Positions 34,619 through 43,327 of a DNA stretch of 64,000 nt are shown in pieces. Below the pieces are notes generated by a model. That model did not search any database and had not been told where the DNA came from. It saw nothing but the letters and a program-made list of their open reading frames with translations. How positions within the stretch are numbered: the first letter of the stretch is position 1; every line of letters begins with the position of its first letter. This DNA comes from an uncultured Planctomycetota bacterium (lineage in GTDB: Bacteria; Planctomycetota; Planctomycetia; Gemmatales; HRBIN36). The DNA lies in the NCBI GenBank assembly GCA_937944855.1, contig CALFAY010000005.1:175924-239923 (forward strand). Direction: 5' to 3'. A program made the translations under genes and the position numbers.

Positions 34619-35686
34619 GTGGCACGGACGCTGACCATCGAGGGGATCACGATTTCCGATACCAGCGATGCCTTCGTCATCGCTGAGATTGGCCACAACC
34701 ACCAAGGCTCGGTCGAAAAATGTGTTGAATTGTTTCAGGCGGCAAAACTAGCCGGGGCCACAGCAGTCAAACTCCAAAAGCGGGACAACCAGACACTTTA
34801 CACTGAGGAGTTCTACAACAAGCCCTACGAGAACGAGAACAGCTTCGGCCCGACCTACGGAGCACACCGGGAAGCGTTGGAGTTCGGTCGCAGGGAGTAC
34901 GCCCATCTCAAGCAAGTCGCCCGAGATCTGAATATCTGCTTTTTCGCCACGGCCTTTGACATCCCCAGTGCAGATTTTCTGGCGGAACTCGACATGCCGG
35001 CCTACAAGCTGGCATCGGGCGACATCCGCAACACGCCTCTGATCCGCCATGTGGCCCGTATCGGCAAGCCGGTCATCCTCAGCACCGGGGCGGCGACTCT
35101 GGAAGACGTACGCAGAGCCTACGAAACGGCCCGCGAATTCAACGATCAGGTCGCCCTGCTGCAATGCACGGCGGGGTACCCGGCGCGGTTCGAGGAATTG
35201 GACCTCAACGTCATCACCACCTACCGCCGCGTCTTTCCCGAAGCGGTGATCGGCTTGTCGGCCCACGACAACGGCATCGCTATGGCCGTGGCGGCGTATG
35301 TTCTGGGCGGACGGATCATCGAGAAACACTTTACGCTCAACCGGGCCATGAAAGGCACCGATCATGCCTTTTCGCTGGAACCGCTGGGCATGCAGAAGAT
35401 GGTGCGCGATCTGCGGCGAACGCGGGTGGCGCTCGGCTCGTCGGAAAAGCGGATCTTCGAGAGCGAACATCCGGCCCTGACGAAGATGGGCAAGAAGCTG
35501 GTGGCGGCTCGGGATTTGCCGATCGGTCATCGCCTGCGGCCTGAGGACATCGCCATCAAAAGCCCGGGAGGCGGACTGCATCCCTATGAAATCGACCGGC
35601 TGATCGGCCAACGCTTGACTCGCCCCTTGAAGAAGGATCAGCCCTTCGAAACCTGCGACCTGATGCCGCTGCGCGAGGTGGCCTGA
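34619..35686 (+). CDS. NeuB-like N-acetylneuraminate synthase family protein
   Basis: 355 residues. The N-terminal TIM-barrel (FVIAEIGHNHQGSVEKCVELF start; LASGDI; LLQCTAGYPA; VIGLSAHDNG; IIEKHFTLNR) is that of NeuB/PseI/LegI enzymes, which condense PEP with a C6 sugar (or sugar phosphate). The last about 70 residues (KMGKKLVAARDLPIGHRL...) form the antifreeze-like SAF domain. GTG 34619 is the start. The neighbouring KdsC-like phosphatase suggests a 9-phosphate product, as in the KDN pathway, where mannose-6-phosphate is used. No NeuC-type epimerase is near. Confidence 0.88.
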   Translation: MARTLTIEGITISDTSDAFVIAEIGHNHQGSVEKCVELFQAAKLAGATAVKLQKRDNQTLYTEEFYNKPYENENSFGPTYGAHREALEFGRREYAHLKQVARDLNICFFATAFDIPSADFLAELDMPAYKLASGDIRNTPLIRHVARIGKPVILSTGAATLEDVRRAYETAREFNDQVALLQCTAGYPARFEELDLNVITTYRRVFPEAVIGLSAHDNGIAMAVAAYVLGGRIIEKHFTLNRAMKGTDHAFSLEPLGMQKMVRDLRRTRVALGSSEKRIFESEHPALTKMGKKLVAARDLPIGHRLRPEDIAIKSPGGGLHPYEIDRLIGQRLTRPLKKDQPFETCDLMPLREVA

Positions 35687-35766
35687 CCAAGCCAAGGAAA
35701 TCTGTCGTCTGCCGATCGTTTCGCCCACGGCTCGCCCGCCGTGGGCCTTTTGACCCGGAAGTTGCG

Positions 35767-36300
35767 ATGATCGCTTTATGCAGTCCAGATCCACGCCTTC
35801 TGGCGGTGTTGCCTTCCCGGCCAGAACTGCTGGTCCTGGATTTCGACGGAGTGATGACGGACAACTCGGTTTACGTGGATCAGGATGGGCGGGAATGGGT
35901 GCGCTGCTGCCGCGGCGACGGCATGGGCATCAGCCTGCTTCGCAAGGCGGGTCTGCCCATCATCGTATTGAGTACGGAGACCAACTCCGTCGTAGCGGCC
36001 CGTTGCCGTAAGCTCGGCATCGAGTGTCTCCACGGTCTTCAGGACAAGGAGGCCGTTTTGCGTCGCATTCTGACGGAGCGTGGCATCGCATCCGCTGGCA
36101 CGATCTACGTGGGCAACGATGTCAACGACAGCGGTTGTCTCCGCCTGGCCGGCTGCGCCCTGGTCGTCGCAGATGCTCATCCGGCGGTGAGGGAGCTTGC
36201 CGATTATGTGCTGTCTCGACCCGGCGGGCATGGTGCCGTCCGCGAAGTCTGCGATGCCATCCTGGTGCGTCTTCGCTGCAACGCCCAGCAAGCTGCTTAA
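35767..36300 (+). CDS. KdsC-type HAD phosphatase
   Basis: 177 residues of the small HAD C0 type. Motif I DFDGVMTDN (Asp25, Asp27), STETNS (Thr motif II), Lys in LQDKEAV and GNDVNDSGC (motif IV) are all present. KdsC dephosphorylates Kdo-8-phosphate, and the closely related bacterial enzyme of the KDN route dephosphorylates KDN-9-phosphate. It stands between the NeuB-like synthase and the second sulfotransferase, so a nonulosonate 9-phosphate is the likely substrate. The two possibilities cannot be separated by sequence reading alone. Confidence 0.85.
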   Translation: MIALCSPDPRLLAVLPSRPELLVLDFDGVMTDNSVYVDQDGREWVRCCRGDGMGISLLRKAGLPIIVLSTETNSVVAARCRKLGIECLHGLQDKEAVLRRILTERGIASAGTIYVGNDVNDSGCLRLAGCALVVADAHPAVRELADYVLSRPGGHGAVREVCDAILVRLRCNAQQAA

Positions 36301-36311
36301 GGAAGCGAAGC

Positions 36312-37499
36312 ATGATCCCGCATCCTCCCGGCTCTTCGTCTGCCGACTCGGGGCAAAACAGCAAACGAAGTCCGCGCGGCCTGTTGGGCCGTGTTACTTC
36401 CCTGCGGAACCGGATCGCTGCCGCCCTCGGAGTTTCACTGAAGAAACGCAAAAAATACAACCTGGATGAGGTGTTCTCACGTCTGGAGAACCTGGACCTG
36501 GTCTGTCGCGAGGAGTACGCCCACCTGGTCAAGATTCGACGGGAGAAGCGGGTTGACATCAATCAACCCTTGGTGCTCATCTCGCAAATCCAGCGCTCCG
36601 GCGGCACGGTGATGAGCCAGTTATTCGACGATCATCCGCAGTGCCACGCGCATCCTTACGAGCTGTTCATCGGCTATCCAAAGAAAATGGTCTGGCCGAC
36701 GCTTGACCTGCAAGGCACTCCTCGTGAATGGTTCAGGATCCTGTTTGAAGAACCAGTACTGCGCTCCTTCTACGAAGGCTACACGAAGTACGGGAAGGGG
36801 ATCGACGAAGACCTCGAAGTCTTCCCCTTCATCTTTCTGCCGTCGCTCCAGAAAGCGATCTTCGAGGATTGCGTCGCCAGCCGGACAATTGCCAGCCAGC
36901 GCGACATCTTCGACTGCTACATGACGTCGTATTTCAATGCCTGGCTGGACAACCAGAATCTGTACGGCAAAGACAAACGCATCATCACGGCCTTCGTACC
37001 CCGTATGGGCATGGACGGAGCCAACCTGCAACGTTTCTTCGAGACCTATCCCGATGGCCGACTTCTCTCGATCATCCGCGACCCGAAGAGCTGGTGGGTT
37101 TCCGCGCGGAAGCACAAACCGGAGGTTTACGGGCAATTAGAGACAGCCATCGGACTGTGGAAGGAATCGACCCAAGCGATCCTGAATGCCTGCTCCCGCT
37201 ATGGCAGCCGTGTGTTGCCGCTCCGCTTTGAGAACTTGGTCACGGACACTGAGGGTACGATGCGCCGCGTGGCGACGTTCGTCGGCATCGACTTCCACCC
37301 GTGCCTGCTGACCCCGACCTTCAACGGCCTGCCGATCAAGGCCGACTCCAGCTACAAGGTGTCCAGTTACGGAGTCATCACCGATCCCGTCCTGCGTCAC
37401 AAGCAGATTCTGACCGCCGCCGAGTGTCAACGCATCGACGCATTGACCGCGGACCTGTACGGCCAGGCTCTCACCATGACGGAGAGCCGTCGGGTTTAA
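36312..37499 (+). CDS. Sulfotransferase, second of two paralogues in the cluster
   Basis: 395 residues. PAPS loop QRSGGTVMSQLF (about 94-105), LFIGYP, FPFIFLPSLQKAIFE and SIIRDPKSWWVSA near 255 give the same skeleton as the enzyme at 27637, with a longer, basic N-terminus (about 50 residues) and a proline-rich start. ATG 36312 has AAGGAAG 6 nt upstream. It is the last gene of the run and overlaps the convergent solute-binding protein gene by 4 nt at the stop codons. Acceptor is presumably the same glycan or its building block. Confidence 0.85.
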   Translation: MIPHPPGSSSADSGQNSKRSPRGLLGRVTSLRNRIAAALGVSLKKRKKYNLDEVFSRLENLDLVCREEYAHLVKIRREKRVDINQPLVLISQIQRSGGTVMSQLFDDHPQCHAHPYELFIGYPKKMVWPTLDLQGTPREWFRILFEEPVLRSFYEGYTKYGKGIDEDLEVFPFIFLPSLQKAIFEDCVASRTIASQRDIFDCYMTSYFNAWLDNQNLYGKDKRIITAFVPRMGMDGANLQRFFETYPDGRLLSIIRDPKSWWVSARKHKPEVYGQLETAIGLWKESTQAILNACSRYGSRVLPLRFENLVTDTEGTMRRVATFVGIDFHPCLLTPTFNGLPIKADSSYKVSSYGVITDPVLRHKQILTAAECQRIDALTADLYGQALTMTESRRV

Positions 37500-40093
37500 T
37501 CTCCCGCCCGCAGTTGCCACGCTTCGATGTCTTCGACAATGTAATGCGGATGGATCCGCGTCGGCCTCAGGCTGCGATGCACGGCCACATGGCGGTCGAG
37601 TTGCCACAACGGAATCAGAACCATCTTTTGCATGGTAAGCAAGTCGTGGAGCATCTGCGCTTTTTCGCGGATGAAGCCGTAGTCGCGGTGTTGCTGAATC
37701 TCCCGGAAACGTCCTTCGACCTGGCTGTCCCTTTCAAAGCCCATGAAATTTCGACCACGCGGTCCGATCCCCTGGGGATCGAAGAGCGGCCAGAGGTTTA
37801 GAGTCTCGTTCTCGAAATCGTGCCGCCAATAGAGCAGGTCGAACTGAGGCCGGTCGCTGGCCAGTTCGGCCATGAGCTGTTGGTAGGGAACGCCTTCGAC
37901 CTGAACGTTCAAGTCAATGGACTTCAGGGCGTTGGCAATCTGCTGGACAGCCGCCGCCGCGGAGGTTTCGTTGGTGGCGTAGCGCAGCTTCAGGGAGGGC
38001 AAGACGCCGCCCAGAGCCTGTCGGGCGCGGGTAATGTGATTGCGGGCCGCCTCGGGCTTGTAGGGGCTTTCACGATCGGGCGTCAGGGCGGGGTTGTAAG
38101 CCCAGCTGTTGAGCGGAAATGGACCGTTGAGCGCCTGATGGTACTTACGGTCCTTGCCGCGAAAGACCTCGTTGAGGATGCGTTCGCGGTCAATGGCATG
38201 AGAGATGGCCAGACGCAGATCAAGGTTCTGCATCGCCTTCTGGCGGAAGTTGGGCACGAGCCAGTAAACCCGGCCGTTGGCCAGGTAAGGCGGACTCAGA
38301 TCGCGCGGCTGGGTGGGATCGAGCAGATCCACTTGCGGAATGCCGGTGAGGGCGTCCCGCTCTTTGGTGGAGAAGTCGGTCAGCAGGTGCAGGGTGCCGT
38401 TGGCCAGCGCCTGCCGAGCCTGCTGAATGTCGTCGTACTGCACCAGGCGGATTTCCTGAATGCTCGGCCCAGTTGGGGCATGAGGCCGACGGTAATTCGG
38501 GTTGGCTCGGAAGATCGCCTCTTTGCCCTCGATACCGGCGAAAACATACGGACCCGTTCCGACAGGGGCCTTGCCGAAGGCCAGATTGCGAGGCGTGCGG
38601 TCGGGCAAAAGCAGGTGAGCGGGAAGCAGATCGAAATTGAGCAGGGCCAGCGGGTCCAAATGCGCCTGACGGAACGTGACCACGAACCGGTAGTCGTCGA
38701 GCGGTTTGATCTCCACCAGTTCCCGCAATTGCGGATCGTAGTAGGGGCTGGCCGGGTCTTTGGCGATCTCAAAGCTGCGGAGCACGTCCTTGACCGTGAA
38801 TGGCTTGCCGTCGGACCACTGAATGTCGTTGGGAAGCGTGAACTCCCAAACACCGTCGCTTTTGAGTTCCGGTTCCGGCCCGAGCTCATAGGCGTAGCCG
38901 TCTCGGGCTGACGGACCACCGCGGAGTTCCACGAGGCGGTCGAACAGCAGCCGCACCGCCAGCCGGTCGCTGTCGCTTTCGGCCGTGGTCGGGGACATTT
39001 GCGAAGGCAGCACGCGGACGCCGATCCGCAGGGTCGGATGCTGACGAGCGATCAGACGCCGTTTCTCAGCCAGGCCGTCCAGCTTGGGCCAGATGCGCTG
39101 TGCTTCCTCGAGCAGCACGAGGGCTTGGTTGCCGTTGCCCTGAGCGGCAGCCTGGTCACTCTGGGCGACAAGCTCCCGAGCGCGGGTTTGCAGGACTCGC
39201 TGGATGCGATCGACTCCCGGAGTGACTTCGGAGTTGTAGTTGCGCAGAAGATATTCCATGAGTTCCCGAGCACGAGGGAAGTTGCTCTGCGCGAGGGCCT
39301 CATCGGCCTGAGTCGTAAAGACCTTTTCCAAGGCGTCCAGGATTTCGCGGGAGCCTTTGTACTGTTTCAGGAGGTGAGCACCGAGTTGCTCGGCAGCGGC
39401 ATAATCGCCAGCGGCCGTCAGAGCGCGGACCTGGGCCAATTGCAGTTTGAGGATCTCCGAACGAAGTTCGTCTTCGACCCCTTCCCAACCTCTGGCCCGG
39501 TCGTTGCGGCTCTTGGCCGACGAGTGAAAGCGCAGCGCTTCCCGCAGCACCCATTCGCCCACTTGCAGGAGGCGGAACCGGGAGACCGGCGCGGTTCCCT
39601 GAGCCGTGGGCTGATCCAATCCGCTCTGCAAGAGCTTGCGGACCTCGGCCAGAGCCTGAATCTCGTAGTGGCTGACGCTGCGGATCTGATCCCGCCCTAT
39701 CGTTTGCCGCTGCGTGCCGGTGTTGAGTTCGACGAAGGAAATGTCCAACGTGGTATTGGGATCGTAGCGGTTCTTCAATGGCTGCACTTTGTACACACGT
39801 CCGGCCTGGCTCACAATCGTGTCGTGTACTACGGAAAAATCTTCAAGGATCTTCTTCAGCGCCGGATGCTCGGCCTTCTTGGCTTCTTCAGTCAGGCTGA
39901 TGGTTTGACCAAGACGCAGATCGGCCCGCGGTGCCGCGGGCGTCCCCGGAGCCGATTGCGGAGGCTGGGCGACTGGTGGCGTGGCCGGTTGCCGCGGTCG
40001 GACTTCCTCTTCTTCATCGTCCACGGCCCAGACAAGAGACAGGCTGAACAACCCAAGAAACGCCGCAGCCAGAATGCTTGCTCGCTTGCTCAT
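37496..40093 (-). CDS. Family 5 ABC solute-binding protein with an N-terminal helical extension
   Basis: About 865 residues, much longer than usual OppA-like proteins (about 540). After a signal peptide (ATG 40093; cleaved about LVWA) comes a helical stretch (about 50-330, with TPR-like and glutamine/alanine-rich helices) and then an SBP_bac_5 domain (about 345-860) containing the run of segments typical of oligopeptide-binding proteins. No permease or ATPase gene is adjacent, so the transport system, if any, is elsewhere. Its end overlaps the convergent sulfotransferase gene by 4 nt. Confidence 0.83.
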   Translation of the reverse strand: MSKRASILAAAFLGLFSLSLVWAVDDEEEEVRPRQPATPPVAQPPQSAPGTPAAPRADLRLGQTISLTEEAKKAEHPALKKILEDFSVVHDTIVSQAGRVYKVQPLKNRYDPNTTLDISFVELNTGTQRQTIGRDQIRSVSHYEIQALAEVRKLLQSGLDQPTAQGTAPVSRFRLLQVGEWVLREALRFHSSAKSRNDRARGWEGVEDELRSEILKLQLAQVRALTAAGDYAAAEQLGAHLLKQYKGSREILDALEKVFTTQADEALAQSNFPRARELMEYLLRNYNSEVTPGVDRIQRVLQTRARELVAQSDQAAAQGNGNQALVLLEEAQRIWPKLDGLAEKRRLIARQHPTLRIGVRVLPSQMSPTTAESDSDRLAVRLLFDRLVELRGGPSARDGYAYELGPEPELKSDGVWEFTLPNDIQWSDGKPFTVKDVLRSFEIAKDPASPYYDPQLRELVEIKPLDDYRFVVTFRQAHLDPLALLNFDLLPAHLLLPDRTPRNLAFGKAPVGTGPYVFAGIEGKEAIFRANPNYRRPHAPTGPSIQEIRLVQYDDIQQARQALANGTLHLLTDFSTKERDALTGIPQVDLLDPTQPRDLSPPYLANGRVYWLVPNFRQKAMQNLDLRLAISHAIDRERILNEVFRGKDRKYHQALNGPFPLNSWAYNPALTPDRESPYKPEAARNHITRARQALGGVLPSLKLRYATNETSAAAAVQQIANALKSIDLNVQVEGVPYQQLMAELASDRPQFDLLYWRHDFENETLNLWPLFDPQGIGPRGRNFMGFERDSQVEGRFREIQQHRDYGFIREKAQMLHDLLTMQKMVLIPLWQLDRHVAVHRSLRPTRIHPHYIVEDIEAWQLRAGD

Positions 40094-40132
40094 GCCATTC
40101 ACCGTTTCTACAGTGGGGTGCTGTGTTTTTCC

Positions 40133-42127
40133 TTACTGTACCAGACTAGCCGGCTCCGCGGTAGCAGCAGCCGAGGCCGACGACGGGATTTCGCTCCACG
40201 CCTGCCACAATTCGCGGACAACAGGCAAAGCGGCTGAGGTCGGCGTCTGCCGGCCGTAGCTCATGCGAACGAAGAGGTCGGCGACTCGCCGTACCGGCTG
40301 CGCGAGCTTCGGCATATGTTCGCCGAGACGTTGGGCGAATTCCAACGGCGTCTCGTCTGGTTGCCGTGCCAAACCCCTTTCCCAAGCCCAGGCCTCCAAG
40401 GCTTCGAAGGTATAGCGGACGACCTCGCTATGCGACCAGCGAGACGCCGCGCCGCTCAGGAACGGATCGGCATAGGCACTAAACGGAGGCGGCTGCCGGG
40501 CGGGAGCTTCATCTTCCACGGCTTCCCCTTCCGGCACCTCCTTCCGACGCTTGAACAGTCCATCGAGCCAGCCACCAGCATTGGCCAGAAAACGCACAAG
40601 AAAGTATCCTCCGGCCAGCACTGCGACGATCAAGGCAATCCATTTGAGGATTGTTCCCAACCATTGGACCGGAGCCGAAAGAAACTGCCACTGCGGCGGA
40701 GTGTTTGATGCCGACGCATCAAGCTCATTGCCAGTACGCTCCTGCTTCGAGTCGCCCAGGCCCGAATCTTCCGTCTCTTCCTGTTGGGCTTGCTGCTGTC
40801 TTCGGTCGTTCTCCTCCGGCTGACGTTGGTCCCTTCTTTTGTCCGGGTTTTTCAGCTGAGAGTCGTCCTGTCTTTGCCCCTGTTCGGGGCGATCCGATCT
40901 CCGTGCGGAGTTTTCAGCACTCCGGGCAGCGTTCTGTCCGTTCTGCTTGCTCTTCATGGCCGGGTCGGTGAACTGGCGGGCCTGGCCTCGCTGGTCCGAT
41001 CCGCCCTGCGCACTCGGATTTCCCTGGCGGCTGCCCTGCGTTCCTTGGGACACCTGCCCCGGCTGGTTTCCCTGTTGCCCGGAGACTTGGCTGGAATGGG
41101 TCTGGGCCTGCGGATCACGCACGCCCTGATGGGATTGGCTTCCGGGCCCTTTGCCGGGGCTGTCCCGGAACGGCGACCAGCGAGAAGCCTGGCGATCCTT
41201 GGACCCAGCCAGTCCCAGACTCTCCGGCATCCCCTCCGGCGACGGCCAGGGAACGATCAGGCCGAACCCGACCAAGCCGGCAATCAGAATCGCACCCATG
41301 ACCAGCCAGGCGGCCGTGACCGTGTGCGGCATCGCCACCTTGCGTTCGCGCAGGTAGCGACGCAGGTTCAGAAAGCTTGTGCAAAGCAGCAGTCCCAGGC
41401 CGCTTGCCACATAGGCTGCCAGCAGCCATGAGCCGTAACCTCGCTTGGCGGCAGGAAGCAGCAGTTGACCCAACCCGAACAACGGTAACGCTGCCAAAGA
41501 GAAATACACGATCCAGACGCCTGGTGTGTGTCGCTTCCTGGGCCGCGTTTCAGCTTCCGGTTCTCGTTTGCGGTTGTTGAGGGAACCGGAGTCGCTTTCT
41601 CGAGCAGACTCTGCCTCGCTCTTCTCCGCAGATTCGTCGAGGGCCAGATCGCGGCCGGGTTCACCGTCTTTATCGCGCGGGGCGTCGGGATCCAGTCCCG
41701 CCGCTTCCAGCAGCCCCCGACCACTGGCGTCGGAGCTTTCGTCCTCGTAGGTGCAGTCGTACGTCAGCTTGTGAGTGCTCCACCAGATCAGGGCGAGAAT
41801 GAAGCCGTTGATCGGCCAAGCCAACGCCTGGAGCAGAGGGGATTGGTACTCGATGAAATAGAGCGTTGCCGCGAAGGTCGGGATAGCCAGCAGGATACCG
41901 TAGATGGGGGCGCGTGTCCCGCCGTCCTGCATCATCGAGATGCGGGCGATCAAGACCGTGGCGAAGACGAAACAGGCGAACACCCACTGGAGCCGCGCCT
42001 GATACTGGCCAACGTAGAAGACCTCGAGAAGGAAGAAAACCAGACTGCCCACCATCGCCATGATGAGGGCGGGACAGATGGCGATTACCACAAAATCGGC
42101 CAGTGTGGCGGAATTGCGTTTGGCCAT
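40133..42127 (-). CDS. DUF4129 membrane protein with a charged Gln/Ser-rich loop
   Basis: 664 residues from ATG 42127 (an in-frame ATG lies at 42184). Several N-terminal transmembrane helices, a highly charged Asp/Glu/Arg linker, two more helices near 235-330, and a long low-complexity region rich in Gln, Ser, Gly and Arg precede the last about 150 residues. That final part (SEVVRYTFEALEAWAWERGL..DETPLEFAQRLGE) is the DUF4129 domain often found beside MoxR/DUF58/transglutaminase genes. None of those is adjacent here. Function unknown. Confidence 0.78.
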   Translation of the reverse strand: MAKRNSATLADFVVIAICPALIMAMVGSLVFFLLEVFYVGQYQARLQWVFACFVFATVLIARISMMQDGGTRAPIYGILLAIPTFAATLYFIEYQSPLLQALAWPINGFILALIWWSTHKLTYDCTYEDESSDASGRGLLEAAGLDPDAPRDKDGEPGRDLALDESAEKSEAESARESDSGSLNNRKREPEAETRPRKRHTPGVWIVYFSLAALPLFGLGQLLLPAAKRGYGSWLLAAYVASGLGLLLCTSFLNLRRYLRERKVAMPHTVTAAWLVMGAILIAGLVGFGLIVPWPSPEGMPESLGLAGSKDRQASRWSPFRDSPGKGPGSQSHQGVRDPQAQTHSSQVSGQQGNQPGQVSQGTQGSRQGNPSAQGGSDQRGQARQFTDPAMKSKQNGQNAARSAENSARRSDRPEQGQRQDDSQLKNPDKRRDQRQPEENDRRQQQAQQEETEDSGLGDSKQERTGNELDASASNTPPQWQFLSAPVQWLGTILKWIALIVAVLAGGYFLVRFLANAGGWLDGLFKRRKEVPEGEAVEDEAPARQPPPFSAYADPFLSGAASRWSHSEVVRYTFEALEAWAWERGLARQPDETPLEFAQRLGEHMPKLAQPVRRVADLFVRMSYGRQTPTSAALPVVRELWQAWSEIPSSASAAATAEPASLVQ

Positions 42128-42301
42128 AAACCCGATGATAGCACACCCGCGACGCTGCTCCCACAGGCGGATGGCCTCCAGCACGCGGGGCAGGGCGAGG
42201 TCTTCGAGTCTGAACGCTCATCCCATACAATGGCCTGCGGCAGGCCTGAAGCTCATTCCTTCAGTCCGAGGCCGAACCAGACGTTTATAAGGAGCCGAGC
42301 G

Positions 42302-42646
42302 ATGCTGGCCGAGAACATCTTCCTGAAAATCATCAACCGGCAGTTGCCGGCGAAAATCGTTTACGAAGATGAACTCTGTCTGGCATTTCACGACATCAAT
42401 CCTCAGGCCCCGGTCCACGTACTCATCATCCCGCGGAAAGAGATTCGCACCCACTCGGACATCGCCGAAGAAGACAAACAGCTTTTGGGCCATTTGCACC
42501 TGGTCGCGGCCCGGTTGGCTCGGCAGCTGGGCATCGATGCCGGCTACCGGATCGTGATTAACTGCAAGGAAGAAGCGGGGCAGACGGTCCCGCATCTGCA
42601 TTTCCATCTGCTGGGCGGAAGGGCCATGACCTGGCCCCCCGGCTGA
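42302..42646 (+). CDS. HIT family nucleotide-binding protein
   Basis: 114 residues, standard HINT-like length. The histidine triad HLHFHLL is at His98, His100 and His102, preceded by the INCKEEAGQTVPH region; the N-terminal IFLKIINRQLPAKIVYEDE block is also typical. HIT proteins hydrolyse nucleoside phosphoramidates such as AMP-lysine. AAGGAG lies 7 nt before ATG 42302. It is alone, divergent from the DUF4129 gene and 75 nt before the NusG-like gene. Confidence 0.93.
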   Translation: MLAENIFLKIINRQLPAKIVYEDELCLAFHDINPQAPVHVLIIPRKEIRTHSDIAEEDKQLLGHLHLVAARLARQLGIDAGYRIVINCKEEAGQTVPHLHFHLLGGRAMTWPPG

Positions 42647-42721
42647 GCGGCGAAGGGGATACCCTCAGCCCGTTGTTCGTACAAACCAACGCGGACAGTT
42701 TCCGCGAGAGGAGAGGACATC

Positions 42722-43282
42722 ATGCCAGTTCTCCCAGCTGAGACCGAGATCTTTCCGTCGCACTTGCTGGACGGTCCTGATCCCGAATGCGCAGCGATGC
42801 GAACCTGGTTCGTCCTTCACACCAGGCCGCGGCAGGAAAAGAGCGTGGCCCGAGAACTCGCGAAACGCCAAGTCCCGTTCTTTCTGCCTTTGTATTCCAA
42901 ACGGAAGAAGTTCCAGGGACGGATTGTGACTTCCCACCTGCCTCTGTTCCCCGGATATGTTTTTCAGTTGGCGACGGAAGAAGAGCGGTTACTGGCCCTG
43001 AAAACCAACCGCATTCTCAACGTCCTTTCCGTGGTCGCTCAGGCACGCCTCTGGGATGACCTTCGGCAAATCCGTCGGCTCCTGCTCTCTGGAGAGCCGG
43101 TGACGCCTGAAGAGCGGTTCGCTGCCGGAGATCTGGTCGAAGTCCTCAGCGGGCCGCTGGCTGGTCTTCGGGGCATCATCGAGCGAACCGCTTCCGGACG
43201 CCGGTTCATCGTCCGCGTGGATTTCATCCAACGGGGCGCATCTGTTCTCCTGGACGACACGGTTCTGGTAAAGGTGCGATAG
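42722..43282 (+). CDS. NusG-like transcription elongation factor paralogue (RfaH/UpxY type)
   Basis: 186 residues. An N-terminal NGN domain (TWFVLHTRPRQEKSVARELAKRQVPFFLPLY, about 28-58; LFPGYVFQL) and a C-terminal KOW segment (AGDLVEVLSGPLAGLRGIIER, near 138-158) are seen. Paralogues of this sort (RfaH, UpxY, LoaP) antiterminate transcription of long surface-glycan or secondary-metabolite operons. It lies 45 nt upstream of a sugar epimerase gene, in keeping with such a role. It could also be the main NusG, but no secE or rplK is adjacent. Confidence 0.85.
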   Translation: MPVLPAETEIFPSHLLDGPDPECAAMRTWFVLHTRPRQEKSVARELAKRQVPFFLPLYSKRKKFQGRIVTSHLPLFPGYVFQLATEEERLLALKTNRILNVLSVVAQARLWDDLRQIRRLLLSGEPVTPEERFAAGDLVEVLSGPLAGLRGIIERTASGRRFIVRVDFIQRGASVLLDDTVLVKVR

Positions 43283-43327
43283 TGTTTTGCCCGCCAGTTG
43301 AACACGCTGAAGTGGGGTGACACGCCT

